The notes under the pieces are model-generated. The model made no database searches. It was not told the DNA's origin and worked only from the letters and a program-made list of their open reading frames with translations. Positions 1 to 7,291 of a DNA stretch of 15,414 nucleotides are shown one piece after another (the first letter of the stretch is position 1; each line of letters starts with the position of its first letter). The stretch comes from JAXHLG01 sp046497225 (GTDB taxonomy: Bacteria > Patescibacteriota > Minisyncoccia > Moranbacterales > DUUL01), in NCBI GenBank assembly GCA_046497225.1, contig JAWOGA010000053.1, positions 1-15,414 on the forward strand, in the 5' to 3' direction. The translations under genes and the position numbers were made by a program.

Positions 1-978
1 TTTAAAATATTTATTTTTCTTTAAATGGTAGCTTATTTCTTCGGAAATTTTACGATTAGAGCGGATCATATCGGCTATTAGGGCAAAAATTAGTAATTGT
101 ATGCCCAAAAGAAGGGAAATAGAAGAGAAGAAAACGTAATTCAGATAGGGAGAGATTTTAAAGTCTTGGATGTAATGAAAGAAGAAAAACCCAAATCCAA
201 CAAGAGCAATAAAAACGAAAAACAATCCCGGCCAGCCGAAAAATTTTAATGGTCGTACATCCCGAATTGCCTTTAAAATAATTTTAAAGGAATTGTTAAT
301 AAATTTCCAAATAGATTTAGTCATTTTAGACTCCCTATCGGCAAAATAAGTTACTTCAACCGGCACCCACTTTAATTTTAAATTTTTGCCAATGGAATCT
401 ATAATAGTTTCCTGAGTATAAGTGAAAACGCTGGAAATATTAAACTTTAGAAGGGTCTCTCTATTGTGAGCTCTAAATCCGCAAGTCAAATCATCAATTT
501 TATGATTTAAGAAAAATCCTATAACGCCGGCGGCAAATCTATTAAGAAAGTCTTTGATCCAAGGTATATCTTTGGCTTTATGTTTACCGAATCTATTGGC
601 AATAATCATATCTGATTCTCCTTGTAGGATGGGCTTGATGAGTTTGGGTATATAATCAAGAACAAATTTGCCGTCAGCGTCAATATTGACCATTATGTCA
701 AATACTTGCTTGAGAGCGTTTTCTACACTTGTCTTGAAAGTGACTTCAAGCCTTCTGTTGGTTTCATGAGAGACGACTAAATCAGCTCCCGCTTTTTGGG
801 CCAGCTCAACTGTTTTGTCGGAAGAGCCGTCATTAACCACCTGGATTAATTTTTTTTCAAAAATTTTACCCTCCCCGGTTTTGTAAAAACTATTATTAAA
901 GCTGTCTTTAATTCTTTCTATGGTTCTGCCTATAACTTTTTCTTCGTTATAGGCGGGGATATTAACAATAAGTATCAT
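1..978 (-). CDS. Family 2 glycosyltransferase with two C-terminal membrane segments (3' end cut by window)
   Basis: The reading frame starts at the ATG complementary to 976-978 and stays open to base 1, giving 326 residues without a stop, so the C-terminus is missing. The N-terminal half is a GT-A fold: PAYNEE at residues 8-13, VVNDGSSD at 47-54, and a DAD metal-binding motif at 100-102 in NIDADGKF. Two hydrophobic stretches follow, at about 247-267 and 282-304, as in polyprenyl-phosphate (DPM1/GtrB-like) glycosyltransferases. By family it transfers a sugar from a nucleotide donor to a lipid carrier or glycan at the inner face of the membrane; the substrate cannot be read from sequence. It lies 27 bases after the nucleotide-sugar dehydrogenase on the same strand, so the two are probably one operon for surface polysaccharide. 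No SD is visible before the ATG. Confidence 0.88.
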   Translation of the reverse strand, partial: MILIVNIPAYNEEKVIGRTIERIKDSFNNSFYKTGEGKIFEKKLIQVVNDGSSDKTVELAQKAGADLVVSHETNRRLEVTFKTSVENALKQVFDIMVNIDADGKFVLDYIPKLIKPILQGESDMIIANRFGKHKAKDIPWIKDFLNRFAAGVIGFFLNHKIDDLTCGFRAHNRETLLKFNISSVFTYTQETIIDSIGKNLKLKWVPVEVTYFADRESKMTKSIWKFINNSFKIILKAIRDVRPLKFFGWPGLFFVFIALVGFGFFFFHYIQDFKISPYLNYVFFSSISLLLGIQLLIFALIADMIRSNRKISEEISYHLKKNKYFK

Positions 979-1005
979 TTTAAATCTTTAATGCTTTAAG
1001 CGAAT

Positions 1006-2286
1006 TTAATATCTTCCAATTCCATGATATAAAACACCGGTTTTTTTTATTACTTCTCCATCTAGGAAGTTCATTCCGTCTACAATGGCTTTTATATCAT
1101 TCTTGTTAAGTTTTTCTTCAATCCCTTCAAAATCCTTGTGGGCAGTTACCAAAATCAAAGCTTGAGATTTTTTCAATAATTCGTCCAAATCTTTTACATC
1201 CGAATCATGGGGAATATAAGGATCAAATTTAATCGGTTGAGCGCCTTTTTTCTCTAATTCTTCCAATATTTTAAATACGGGAGATTCTCTGAGATCATCA
1301 ATATTAGCTTTGTAGGAAAGTCCTAAAACTCCAATTTTAACTCCCTTTAAAGGCATTTCGGCTTGATTTAATAAATCTTGTAACAACTTTACTGTATAAA
1401 AAGGCATATAATTATTTATTTCCCTGGCTGTTTTTAGGAATTTATGGCTAAATCCTTTTCTTTTGGCCTGTTCTATTAAATAATATGGATCCACCGGAAT
1501 GCAATGTCCGCCAACGCCTCTTCCGGGGTAATGAGCCATGAAAGCAAATGGCTTTGTGGCGGCTCCATCTATAACATCTTTAACGTCAATGCGCATTTGA
1601 TCAAAACTTTGAGCCAGCTCATTTACAAAGGCTATGTTAATATCTCGGAAGGAATTTTCCACCACTTTCACTGCTTCCGCTTCCCGGATATATTTCATTG
1701 GCTTTATTTCTCCTTCTATGATGGACTCGTAAAACCCTTTTGTTTTTTGTAGGCCTTTTTTGGACATAGAGCCAACTACCCTGGAGATGTTGCTTACATT
1801 CCATTTTTTATTTCCAGGATCTATTCTTTCCGGACAGTGAGCTAGGTAATAATCCTCTCCTTCTTTTAAACCGGCTTGGTTGAACATGGGCTCTATAACT
1901 TCTTCGCAGACTCCCGGATTAATAGTAGATTCTATGATTATTAATCTTCCCGGTTTATGGTGCTTGATAGCGGTTTTGACTGCTCCTTTAACCGGCTTCA
2001 GATCCGGGTAATAGTCCTTGTCCACAGGAGTGGGTACGCAAATAATTAAAATGTCGCTATCTTTAATGATTTCAGATTCCATAGAGACTGTTAACTTTGT
2101 TAAAGTTTTTTCTCTCTTTTCTATAAATTCTTCTAAAAAAGGACTTTCTCCGGCTTTTATCTTTTCTATTTTTTCTTGGCTAACATCAAACCCCGAAACA
2201 GCATATCCTTTTTCTGCGCAAAGTATTGCCAAGGGAAGGCCAACGTAGCCAAGACCGATAATTCCCACTTTTTCTTGATTGGACAT
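1006..2286 (-). CDS. Nucleotide-sugar dehydrogenase (UDP-glucose/GDP-mannose dehydrogenase family, WbpA/WecC-like)
   Basis: The 426-residue protein is full length for the family. It has an N-terminal Rossmann motif GLGYVGLP (11-18), a central dimerisation helix containing AEAVKVVENSFRDINIAF with the conserved Lys207, the catalytic cysteine Cys262 in GVGGHCIPVDPYYL, and a C-terminal domain with GLSYKANIDDLRESP (322-336). The family performs two successive NAD-dependent oxidations of the sugar C6 hydroxyl to a carboxylate, giving a uronic acid nucleotide. The GGHCIPVDPYYL form resembles UDP-GlcNAc/UDP-ManNAc 6-dehydrogenases more than plain UDP-glucose dehydrogenase, but the exact substrate is inference. 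It sits between the PP2C-like protein gene (78-base gap) and the glycosyltransferase (27-base gap), all on the minus strand. A weak AAGG lies about 9 bases before the ATG. Confidence 0.95.
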   Translation of the reverse strand: MSNQEKVGIIGLGYVGLPLAILCAEKGYAVSGFDVSQEKIEKIKAGESPFLEEFIEKREKTLTKLTVSMESEIIKDSDILIICVPTPVDKDYYPDLKPVKGAVKTAIKHHKPGRLIIIESTINPGVCEEVIEPMFNQAGLKEGEDYYLAHCPERIDPGNKKWNVSNISRVVGSMSKKGLQKTKGFYESIIEGEIKPMKYIREAEAVKVVENSFRDINIAFVNELAQSFDQMRIDVKDVIDGAATKPFAFMAHYPGRGVGGHCIPVDPYYLIEQAKRKGFSHKFLKTAREINNYMPFYTVKLLQDLLNQAEMPLKGVKIGVLGLSYKANIDDLRESPVFKILEELEKKGAQPIKFDPYIPHDSDVKDLDELLKKSQALILVTAHKDFEGIEEKLNKNDIKAIVDGMNFLDGEVIKKTGVLYHGIGRY

Positions 2287-2364
2287 TTGTAGTTACCTTA
2301 TTTTTTAATAAATCAAGACTTGCTAATTCTAAGTCTTTCGGATTAACAATTTTAATTTAAATTG

Positions 2365-4884
2365 CTAAAAAGGAAAAACCAAAAGGTTATTTTCCTTGTC
2401 TAAAACATAAACTTTTTTCCGGTCAAAATCAACCCGAAAACTTGTAGCATCTTGAAATCTTTTGTCTTTGAATTTTTTCTCAACTTCGCCTTCTATGTTG
2501 AATTTTATTATTTCTCCATTCTTAATATCTAAAACGAAAAAACTCTCCGCGTCAACCTTCGCTTCTATCTTTTTTGGCACAAAATCGTTTTCCGGAGAAA
2601 TTTCAAATTCTTTTTTACCTTGAAAATACTTTAATATTTTTCCATCCCTATGAATTAGGTAAATGGAGTCACTAATGGCTATATCCTCAACCTCTTTGAG
2701 ATTAATTGGATTATCAAACCATTTTCGGGGAGTATCAAAGCCTCCTCTTGACCTTGGATAACGATAAATTTGACCGGTAGATTCTTCAGGAAGGTATAAG
2801 TAAGTTAAATAAGTCCCCACTCCTTTATTGTTTTCAAATTCTTCCGGTAAATTAATATTGTTTTTAAACAAGTTTCCCGTCACCGGACTGTAAGAGTATA
2901 CACTGTTTTCGGAAATAATCAATAATAATTGAAGGGAGGGCATTGAGGCTAGGTAGCGAGGCTTTTCCATTTCAGGAGGCAGGGAAACGGTTTTTGTGGA
3001 ATTTTCTTGCTCATTGAAGCTATAAATCTCTTGATTTTTGGTTAAAAGAAAGATGTTATTGTTTAATTTTACCAGGTCTTCAATAGCTGAATTGAAATTT
3101 TTAATACTTGCAAGATTTTCCACTTTTTCTCCCCTTTTCTCTGCTATGGTTTGTTCACTATCCTTCTGCTCTGCTGGGCTTTTCAGTTGTTCTGAATTAA
3201 AAAATATTTGGTAGATGTTAACCAATAAAAGAATTGTTATAGTAACCAAAAACAATCCGAGTAAAATAAAATAAACTTTTTTCTTCCTGTTTTTGATTCT
3301 GGGTATTACCTTGACTTTTAAGAAGGTGGGTATGATTTTATCGAAAGAAAAGTTTTTATATTTTTTAATAAAGTTTTTGCTTCCCCCTCCTTTCCCTCGC
3401 GGTTTCTTGTTTTGATGAAACTTAACAGTTATTTTTTTAAGTGCGGTGGATAGATTTTCTACAAAAAGAAATAAACTTTTCTTTATTAAAGAGGAGTTTA
3501 GTGGTATTTTATTGTGTTTGTTACTGGTTTTTTGATTGGCTTCTTCTTTGGAGGATGAATTATTTTCCTTATTGTTTTTTTTGTAAAAAATATTTTTAGT
3601 GTTTTTTATAATTATTTCCTTGGATGCATTTAATTTTTGTAGAGAATACTGCTTGATTTTTTCAAATTTGCTTTTCAGGTCTTTATTTTTAATATTTTTG
3701 ACTTTTTGCTTGAATTTTATTTCTTTTAAATAAGAAACAAAAAATGTTTTAATTTTTTTAACTATAGTAAAAAATTTCTCCTTAAAATCTTCAAAGTGAT
3801 TATTTTTTAGTTTTTCTTCTTTCTTTTTAAAATCTTCTTCCAGGCTACTTGGAAGGTCTTCTTCTTTTAGGTATATCTCAGGCTCTTTTTCAAAAGGCGG
3901 AATATTTGAATCTTCTTCTTGATTTATTTCTTTCTTTTCGGGCCCTGTTTCATTTTTCTTCGTACTTTCATCATGGGGATGAGCAATTAAATTTTCAATT
4001 TCTTCTTTTTCTACCAAGGTATCATTAAAATTATCTTCTTTTGAGATATTTTTATTTTTAGTCGGCTCTTCGATTTTCGATTTTTGTTTTGAGTTTTCTT
4101 CTTCTTCTTTTTTTGAGGCGGCGCCAAAGTAATTTTCTTCCCCCTTTTCCGGTTTTTTCTCTACTTCTTTCTTTTTATTTTCCCGGATTTTTTCTTTTGC
4201 GTTTATCACTATTGCGCCGGTGTTTTCTCCGTCGGATTCCAAGGTTGAACTAAATATATTGTCAAATTCGTCTGAATTGAAGGTTTTACAATGTCTCTGC
4301 AATTCTTCAAAGGTAATAAAATCGAGAGCATTTTCAAGAGCAAGCATGATTTTGTCATCCGTTTTTATCTCCCCTGAAGATAAACTGGAAAAAGTTTTTA
4401 CGGGGTGAGTGATGGAGTTTTCGGTTTTATTGGGAGTTATGTCTAAAAGATCTTTATTTCTAAGTAGAAACACTTTGGCCTTTCCTACTTGAACGAAAAA
4501 AATTCGGTTGTCTTTTATTGCGCCTACTACAGCATTAAATCCCCCCATCCATTCTATGATTTCGTGCTGAGCTAAATCGGTTAAGGCTAAATTTGCTTTA
4601 TGCAAAGCGTGTTCAAAACTTTCTTCTGCGCCTCTTTTTGGGTTTTTGAAAAATTCTTTTTTAATGACCTGGGTTATTAAGTTGGGTATGTACTCAGAGT
4701 TTGATCCGTTGTCTTCTACTTGAATTATACCAAAAAGCTCGCCCAGATTTGTTTGGGCTACATTTTTCCCTTGTAACTTAAAAACATTAAGAAAGGGTTT
4801 GAGTTTCGGATCTTTAACAACTGAAATCTCAAAAGACTCGACCTCAATGCTATTTATCGTTTCTTTCTTTTCTGTATTAGACAT
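2365..4884 (-). CDS. Large single-pass membrane protein: degenerate PP2C-like N-terminus, charged linker, propeller-like C-terminus
   Basis: I do not recognise this 839-residue protein as a named gene. Residues 15-228 have the layout of a PPM/PP2C phosphatase: LGELFGIIQV (47-56), GGFNAVVGAIKDNRIFFVQVG (114-134), DDKIMLALENALDF (176-189) and GENTGAIVIN (219-228). The metal-binding residues are altered: the usual ATDGLWD reads ALENALD, the DN before T is EN, and the first DG position looks like Gln55, so it is probably a pseudophosphatase. Residues 230-535 are a very charged, Lys/Glu/Asn-rich linker. One hydrophobic segment (537-561) follows a basic KNRKKK, predicting a cytoplasmic N-terminus. 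Residues 590-839 contain recurring short beta-strand units such as NNIFLLTKNQEIYSFNE, DSIYLIHRDGKILKYF and KKVYVLDKENNLLVF, suggesting an external propeller. A role as envelope sensor or scaffold is inference. AAGAAG lies about 8 bases before the start. Confidence 0.75.
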   Translation of the reverse strand: MSNTEKKETINSIEVESFEISVVKDPKLKPFLNVFKLQGKNVAQTNLGELFGIIQVEDNGSNSEYIPNLITQVIKKEFFKNPKRGAEESFEHALHKANLALTDLAQHEIIEWMGGFNAVVGAIKDNRIFFVQVGKAKVFLLRNKDLLDITPNKTENSITHPVKTFSSLSSGEIKTDDKIMLALENALDFITFEELQRHCKTFNSDEFDNIFSSTLESDGENTGAIVINAKEKIRENKKKEVEKKPEKGEENYFGAASKKEEEENSKQKSKIEEPTKNKNISKEDNFNDTLVEKEEIENLIAHPHDESTKKNETGPEKKEINQEEDSNIPPFEKEPEIYLKEEDLPSSLEEDFKKKEEKLKNNHFEDFKEKFFTIVKKIKTFFVSYLKEIKFKQKVKNIKNKDLKSKFEKIKQYSLQKLNASKEIIIKNTKNIFYKKNNKENNSSSKEEANQKTSNKHNKIPLNSSLIKKSLFLFVENLSTALKKITVKFHQNKKPRGKGGGSKNFIKKYKNFSFDKIIPTFLKVKVIPRIKNRKKKVYFILLGLFLVTITILLLVNIYQIFFNSEQLKSPAEQKDSEQTIAEKRGEKVENLASIKNFNSAIEDLVKLNNNIFLLTKNQEIYSFNEQENSTKTVSLPPEMEKPRYLASMPSLQLLLIISENSVYSYSPVTGNLFKNNINLPEEFENNKGVGTYLTYLYLPEESTGQIYRYPRSRGGFDTPRKWFDNPINLKEVEDIAISDSIYLIHRDGKILKYFQGKKEFEISPENDFVPKKIEAKVDAESFFVLDIKNGEIIKFNIEGEVEKKFKDKRFQDATSFRVDFDRKKVYVLDKENNLLVFPF

Positions 4885-4954
4885 AAAAGCGCTTCTTATT
4901 TTTCAAACTTGTTTTAATTATAAAACAAAATTGCAAAAAAATAAATAATTGTAT

Positions 4955-5026
4955 TAACGTGAATGGTGAAATTGATTAGATTTCGAGAAAAATTACAGTA
5001 GTGAATCAATTTCGCCGTTCATGTTA
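4955..5026 (+). other. 23-bp hairpin with 26-base loop in the gap between two minus-strand genes
   Basis: Bases 4955-4977 pair with 5004-5026 over 23 consecutive positions. Three positions are not Watson-Crick (4959/5022, 4964/5017, 4967/5014); in a plus-strand RNA all three are G-U wobbles, while in a minus-strand RNA they would be A-C mismatches. The inner ten pairs (GAAATTGATT with AATCAATTTC) are perfect. It could be a structured plus-strand RNA, a terminator for the minus-strand gene ending at 5121, or a miniature inverted-repeat element. A TATAAA at 4919-4924 is a possible plus-strand -10, with no good -35. The rest of the 4885-5120 gap shows only AT-rich sequence. Confidence 0.6.
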
Positions 5027-5120
5027 TTAAGTCCTTAGCCTTTTTCCGGTTTTTGAGAAGAATTAACTCAGCTTAAGCTTCTAAATTTTAAAAACAAAAA
5101 ATATTTTCTTCAATTTTACT

Positions 5121-6254
5121 CTACTTGGAATAATTTGGATGATTGGTGTTTATTCTATAGCGAGCATTATACGCTGCCGGCTTGGCAAGTCCTTCCAGCT
5201 CAAAATAAATCCATTTGCCATCTTCCCAAGAACTGGAATCAACAGAGTAGTCGTCAATAATAATCAATTTTTGTCCTCCGCCGAGTTCAAAATTTGTTTT
5301 TCTATCGCTTTCTTCTAAGTCTTCAATAGTTCTGTTTTCCAACCCCGAAGCATTTGTTTTGGAAGGAGGATTATCAATTGACATATACAAATCAGCCGAT
5401 TGTGTGGAGTTTAAATTGAATTGCAACGACTCTGTACCGGCAGGAATATAAATGCTAAATTTATTGCCATCTACGGGTTGATCTCCAAATTGAAGAATAT
5501 ATGGTCTAACATCGCTTATAACGCCGGTGTTTTTTTCGGGGAAATCATCATATTCAGATTTTAAAGCCGGATATGAAGAATAAGGATTGTTTATAACTTC
5601 AGGAGAGTCAATATTGTCTGAAACTGATTCTTCCGTCTCCGTCTGCGTCGCCGAACAACTATCATCCCCTCCCCCATTCTCTCCCAGGCAAGTCCAGCTC
5701 CATCCTGTTCCCGTGGCGGTTACTTCTGAAGACTCTCCCTTGGCGCAAAGATCGGAGGAGGGCTGGCTTTGAAAAACTCCATCATTAGAACTTCCGCATA
5801 CTCCGTCGACGGGAGGAGGAGTATAACCCTTCTTCCAGTAGTTCTCCCCTTCACTTTGCTGTTCTTCCTGCATAATTCCTTGTACAAGCTTGCTTGGTTT
5901 TCCCAAAGCTCCTCCCACTAGATCAGGGTTGATTACATAGAGGATTAGATAAGCTAAAAAGGCTAAGGCTAAGCCGAATAAAGCTCCCACAATAGTCTCT
6001 TTGGCGGTTTGCATCTTGGAAGGATTACCTACTGCTGTTACTAAGTAATTAAAAGCTCCCAGGGCTATCATAAAGACGGCTAGGATGGCTACTGCCGAAA
6101 TGCCGAATAAGTAAAGATTATTTAAGTATTTCACTAAATTAGAGGTAGTGTTTTCTTGGCCGGGAATTTTTTCCAGGGTTTGGGCGGAGACTTGTTGGAT
6201 TAAGCAAAGGTTGAATAAAATACTCCCGAAAAAACATTTTATTTTTAAATTCAT
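5121..6254 (-). CDS. Exported TrbC/VirB2-like membrane protein with cysteine module and beta-rich C-terminal domain
   Basis: This 377-residue protein begins with a signal peptide (1-24, ending VSA before QT). Two membrane helices follow (about 47-75 and 88-110) separated by a short polar loop, GNPSKMQTAKET. That is the layout of VirB2/TrbC pilin-type proteins and of the small pilin-like proteins often annotated in Patescibacteria. Residues 148-202 form a module starting PVDGVCGSSNDGVF and ending DDSCSA, with four cysteines (153, 170, 189, 200) that could form two disulfides; similar CGSSN...WSWTC...CSA modules occur in extracellular proteins. Residues 245-377 look like a secreted beta-sandwich. 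Pilin proper is much shorter, so this is a fusion or a surface protein sharing the VirB2-like anchor. No other secretion gene is in the window. The hairpin region 4955-5026 lies downstream. Confidence 0.72.
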   Translation of the reverse strand: MNLKIKCFFGSILFNLCLIQQVSAQTLEKIPGQENTTSNLVKYLNNLYLFGISAVAILAVFMIALGAFNYLVTAVGNPSKMQTAKETIVGALFGLALAFLAYLILYVINPDLVGGALGKPSKLVQGIMQEEQQSEGENYWKKGYTPPPVDGVCGSSNDGVFQSQPSSDLCAKGESSEVTATGTGWSWTCLGENGGGDDSCSATQTETEESVSDNIDSPEVINNPYSSYPALKSEYDDFPEKNTGVISDVRPYILQFGDQPVDGNKFSIYIPAGTESLQFNLNSTQSADLYMSIDNPPSKTNASGLENRTIEDLEESDRKTNFELGGGQKLIIIDDYSVDSSSWEDGKWIYFELEGLAKPAAYNARYRINTNHPNYSK

Positions 6255-6280
6255 TGTTGATTATGCTAAATTTATATTTG

Positions 6281-6310
6281 TTTTTAAATGATTTAATTAT
6301 TTCTAGTCAA
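6281..6310 (-). promoter_or_regulatory. Possible sigma70-type promoter for the VirB2-like gene
   Basis: On the minus strand, TTGACT (complement of 6305-6310) is followed after 18 bases by TAAAAA (complement of 6281-6286). The -35 matches 5 of 6 consensus bases and the -10 matches 4 of 6. It lies about 27 bases before the ATG at 6254. The region is AT-rich, so chance -10-like matches are common. Confidence 0.35.
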
Positions 6311-6361
6311 AACAAGAGAAAGCAGATGAGATTCAACTTTTATTAATTTTTTAAATAAAAC

Positions 6362-6390
6362 TTGGACATTTGTTGTATATATGTTATAAT
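6362..6390 (+). promoter_or_regulatory. Strong sigma70-type promoter with extended -10 for the YqjE/YqjD-like pair
   Basis: TTGGAC (6362-6367) and a perfect TATAAT (6385-6390) are separated by exactly 17 bases, and the -10 is preceded by TGT, the extended -10 motif. Transcription would begin near 6397, about 40 bases before the ATG at 6437. This is the best promoter I can see in the window and it faces away from the minus-strand arm. Confidence 0.75.
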
Positions 6391-6436
6391 GCCTTTAAAG
6401 TAATTGCAATAATGTTTTAAATTTAATTTAAATAAA

Positions 6437-6757
6437 ATGAAAAATAAAGAAAAAAATTCTAAATTGGCTGATTTTCTCCTGGGTTTTTTTAGCGGATTTA
6501 TTGAAAAGCTTTCCTGGAATGTGGTTTTTAATGCAAAGAAACAGGTGGATGAAATCGTATTTAAAATTAAGAGCGGGTTTCTGGTATTGGTTTTTATGGT
6601 GTTGGGGTTAATTTTCGTCGTAGTTGGCTTAACGGTTTTCCTAAATGAAGCGCTGAATCTTTTCCCTGGGGATGGTTATTTTTTGATAGGTTTGGCAAGT
6701 ATTATTATGGGTATGTTAGTGGCTTTGTTTAGCAAAGGGATGAGTTCCAGGTTCTAA
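6437..6757 (+). CDS. Small two-helix membrane protein, YqjE/phage-holin-superfamily-like
   Basis: The 106-residue protein has a polar N-terminus, an amphipathic stretch (about 10-45, including ADFLLGFFSGFIEKL and NAKKQVDEIVFKI), then two membrane helices at about 47-69 and 79-98 linked by FLNEALNLFPGDGY. This shape fits the YqjE/Actinobacteriophage-holin-like families (PF07332 type), which sit in the inner membrane and have no firm biochemical role. It is not evidence of a prophage: nothing else phage-like is present. The start is the first ATG after the strong promoter at 6362-6390; no SD is visible. The next gene, 45 bases on, is YqjD/DUF883-like, recalling the yqjD-yqjE neighbours of enterobacteria. 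Confidence 0.65.
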   Translation: MKNKEKNSKLADFLLGFFSGFIEKLSWNVVFNAKKQVDEIVFKIKSGFLVLVFMVLGLIFVVVGLTVFLNEALNLFPGDGYFLIGLASIIMGMLVALFSKGMSSRF

Positions 6758-6802
6758 GTTTATAAGGTTTAAATTTATTTTATAAAAATTAATTGCAATT
6801 AT

Positions 6803-7045
6803 ATGCAAACAAAAGATATGAAGAAAAAATGGGAGGAAAATAAGGAGAAGGCTGAAAAAGAAGCTCGGAGAGTAAAAGAGCAAATGAAGGATGCCACAGA
6901 CAAAACCCAGGAGTATATAAGAAAAAATCCTGAAAAAGCAGCTTTGATTTCTGCCGGTATCGGAGCAGCTGTTGGCGCCGCTATGGCGGCACTAATGGGT
7001 CACAAAAAAAGTAAAAAAGATGAAAAAGAAAAGAACAATAAATAA
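6803..7045 (+). CDS. Small YqjD/DUF883/YtxH-like protein with a C-terminal glycine-zipper membrane helix
   Basis: The 80-residue protein has a highly charged, probably coiled-coil N-terminal half (1-40), then YIRKNPEKAALISAGIGA leading into a Gly/Ala-rich membrane segment (about 44-66, with GIGAAVGAAMAALMG), and a lysine-rich tail. The charged helix, the NPEKA break and the glycine-zipper helix are the pattern of DUF883 (ElaB/YqjD) proteins; YqjD is reported as an inner-membrane protein associated with ribosomes in E. coli. YtxH-like stress proteins have a similar look and cannot be excluded. It probably shares a transcript with the preceding gene (45-base gap). The ATG at 6803 is the first in frame; a second in-frame ATG five codons later is an alternative. 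No SD is seen. Confidence 0.65.
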   Translation: MQTKDMKKKWEENKEKAEKEARRVKEQMKDATDKTQEYIRKNPEKAALISAGIGAAVGAAMAALMGHKKSKKDEKEKNNK

Positions 7046-7156
7046 GAAAGCGCTCCCTTTTAATGCAGGTAGGTTGTTTTTGGCTAATTCGGTTAAAGAA
7101 TCTATTAAAGATTAGAGAATACAGTTAAGATTCTTGTTTCGCTTTGTTTTTTATGT

Positions 7157-7182
7157 ATGTTTATTTAAATTTAAATAAACAT
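7157..7182. repeat. Perfect 26-bp AT-rich palindrome
   Basis: All 26 bases equal their own reverse complement; the core is TTTAAATTTAAA and the ends are ATGTTT and AAACAT. A run of four T follows directly. It lies 112 bases after the YqjD-like stop and 110 bases before polA. It may act as a weak terminator of the small membrane-protein pair, or as a binding site for a dimeric protein. I see nothing else in 7046-7291. Confidence 0.6.
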
Positions 7183-7291
7183 TTTTGAGTGCCATTAAAT
7201 CATTTGATGCTTATGTTTTTTTGAGGAGAGGCGCTATTTTTGGTTTAAGTTATTAAGTGTTGTATTGTATCGCTAAAAATTAAGTTTAATT

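Noticed and set aside
1504..2248. Plus-strand open frames of about 80 codons inside the nucleotide-sugar dehydrogenase gene
   Set aside because: They lie antisense to a well-supported gene, have no family motifs and are typical antisense shadows.
2315..2337. Seven-bp stem AAGACTT/AAGTCTT between the PP2C-like and dehydrogenase genes
   Set aside because: It is short and not followed by a T-run on the minus strand, so it is not a convincing terminator.
5070..5079. Ten-base palindrome AGCTTAAGCT after the VirB2-like gene
   Set aside because: It is short, has no T-run in the right orientation, and is expected by chance at this length.
5121..6254. Part of a type IV secretion or conjugation locus
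   Set aside because: No VirB4, VirB6, VirD4 or relaxase gene lies in the window; only the helix-loop-helix resembles VirB2.
6437..6757. Prophage holin
   Set aside because: The fold only resembles the holin superfamily; there is no lysin, integrase or structural phage gene nearby.
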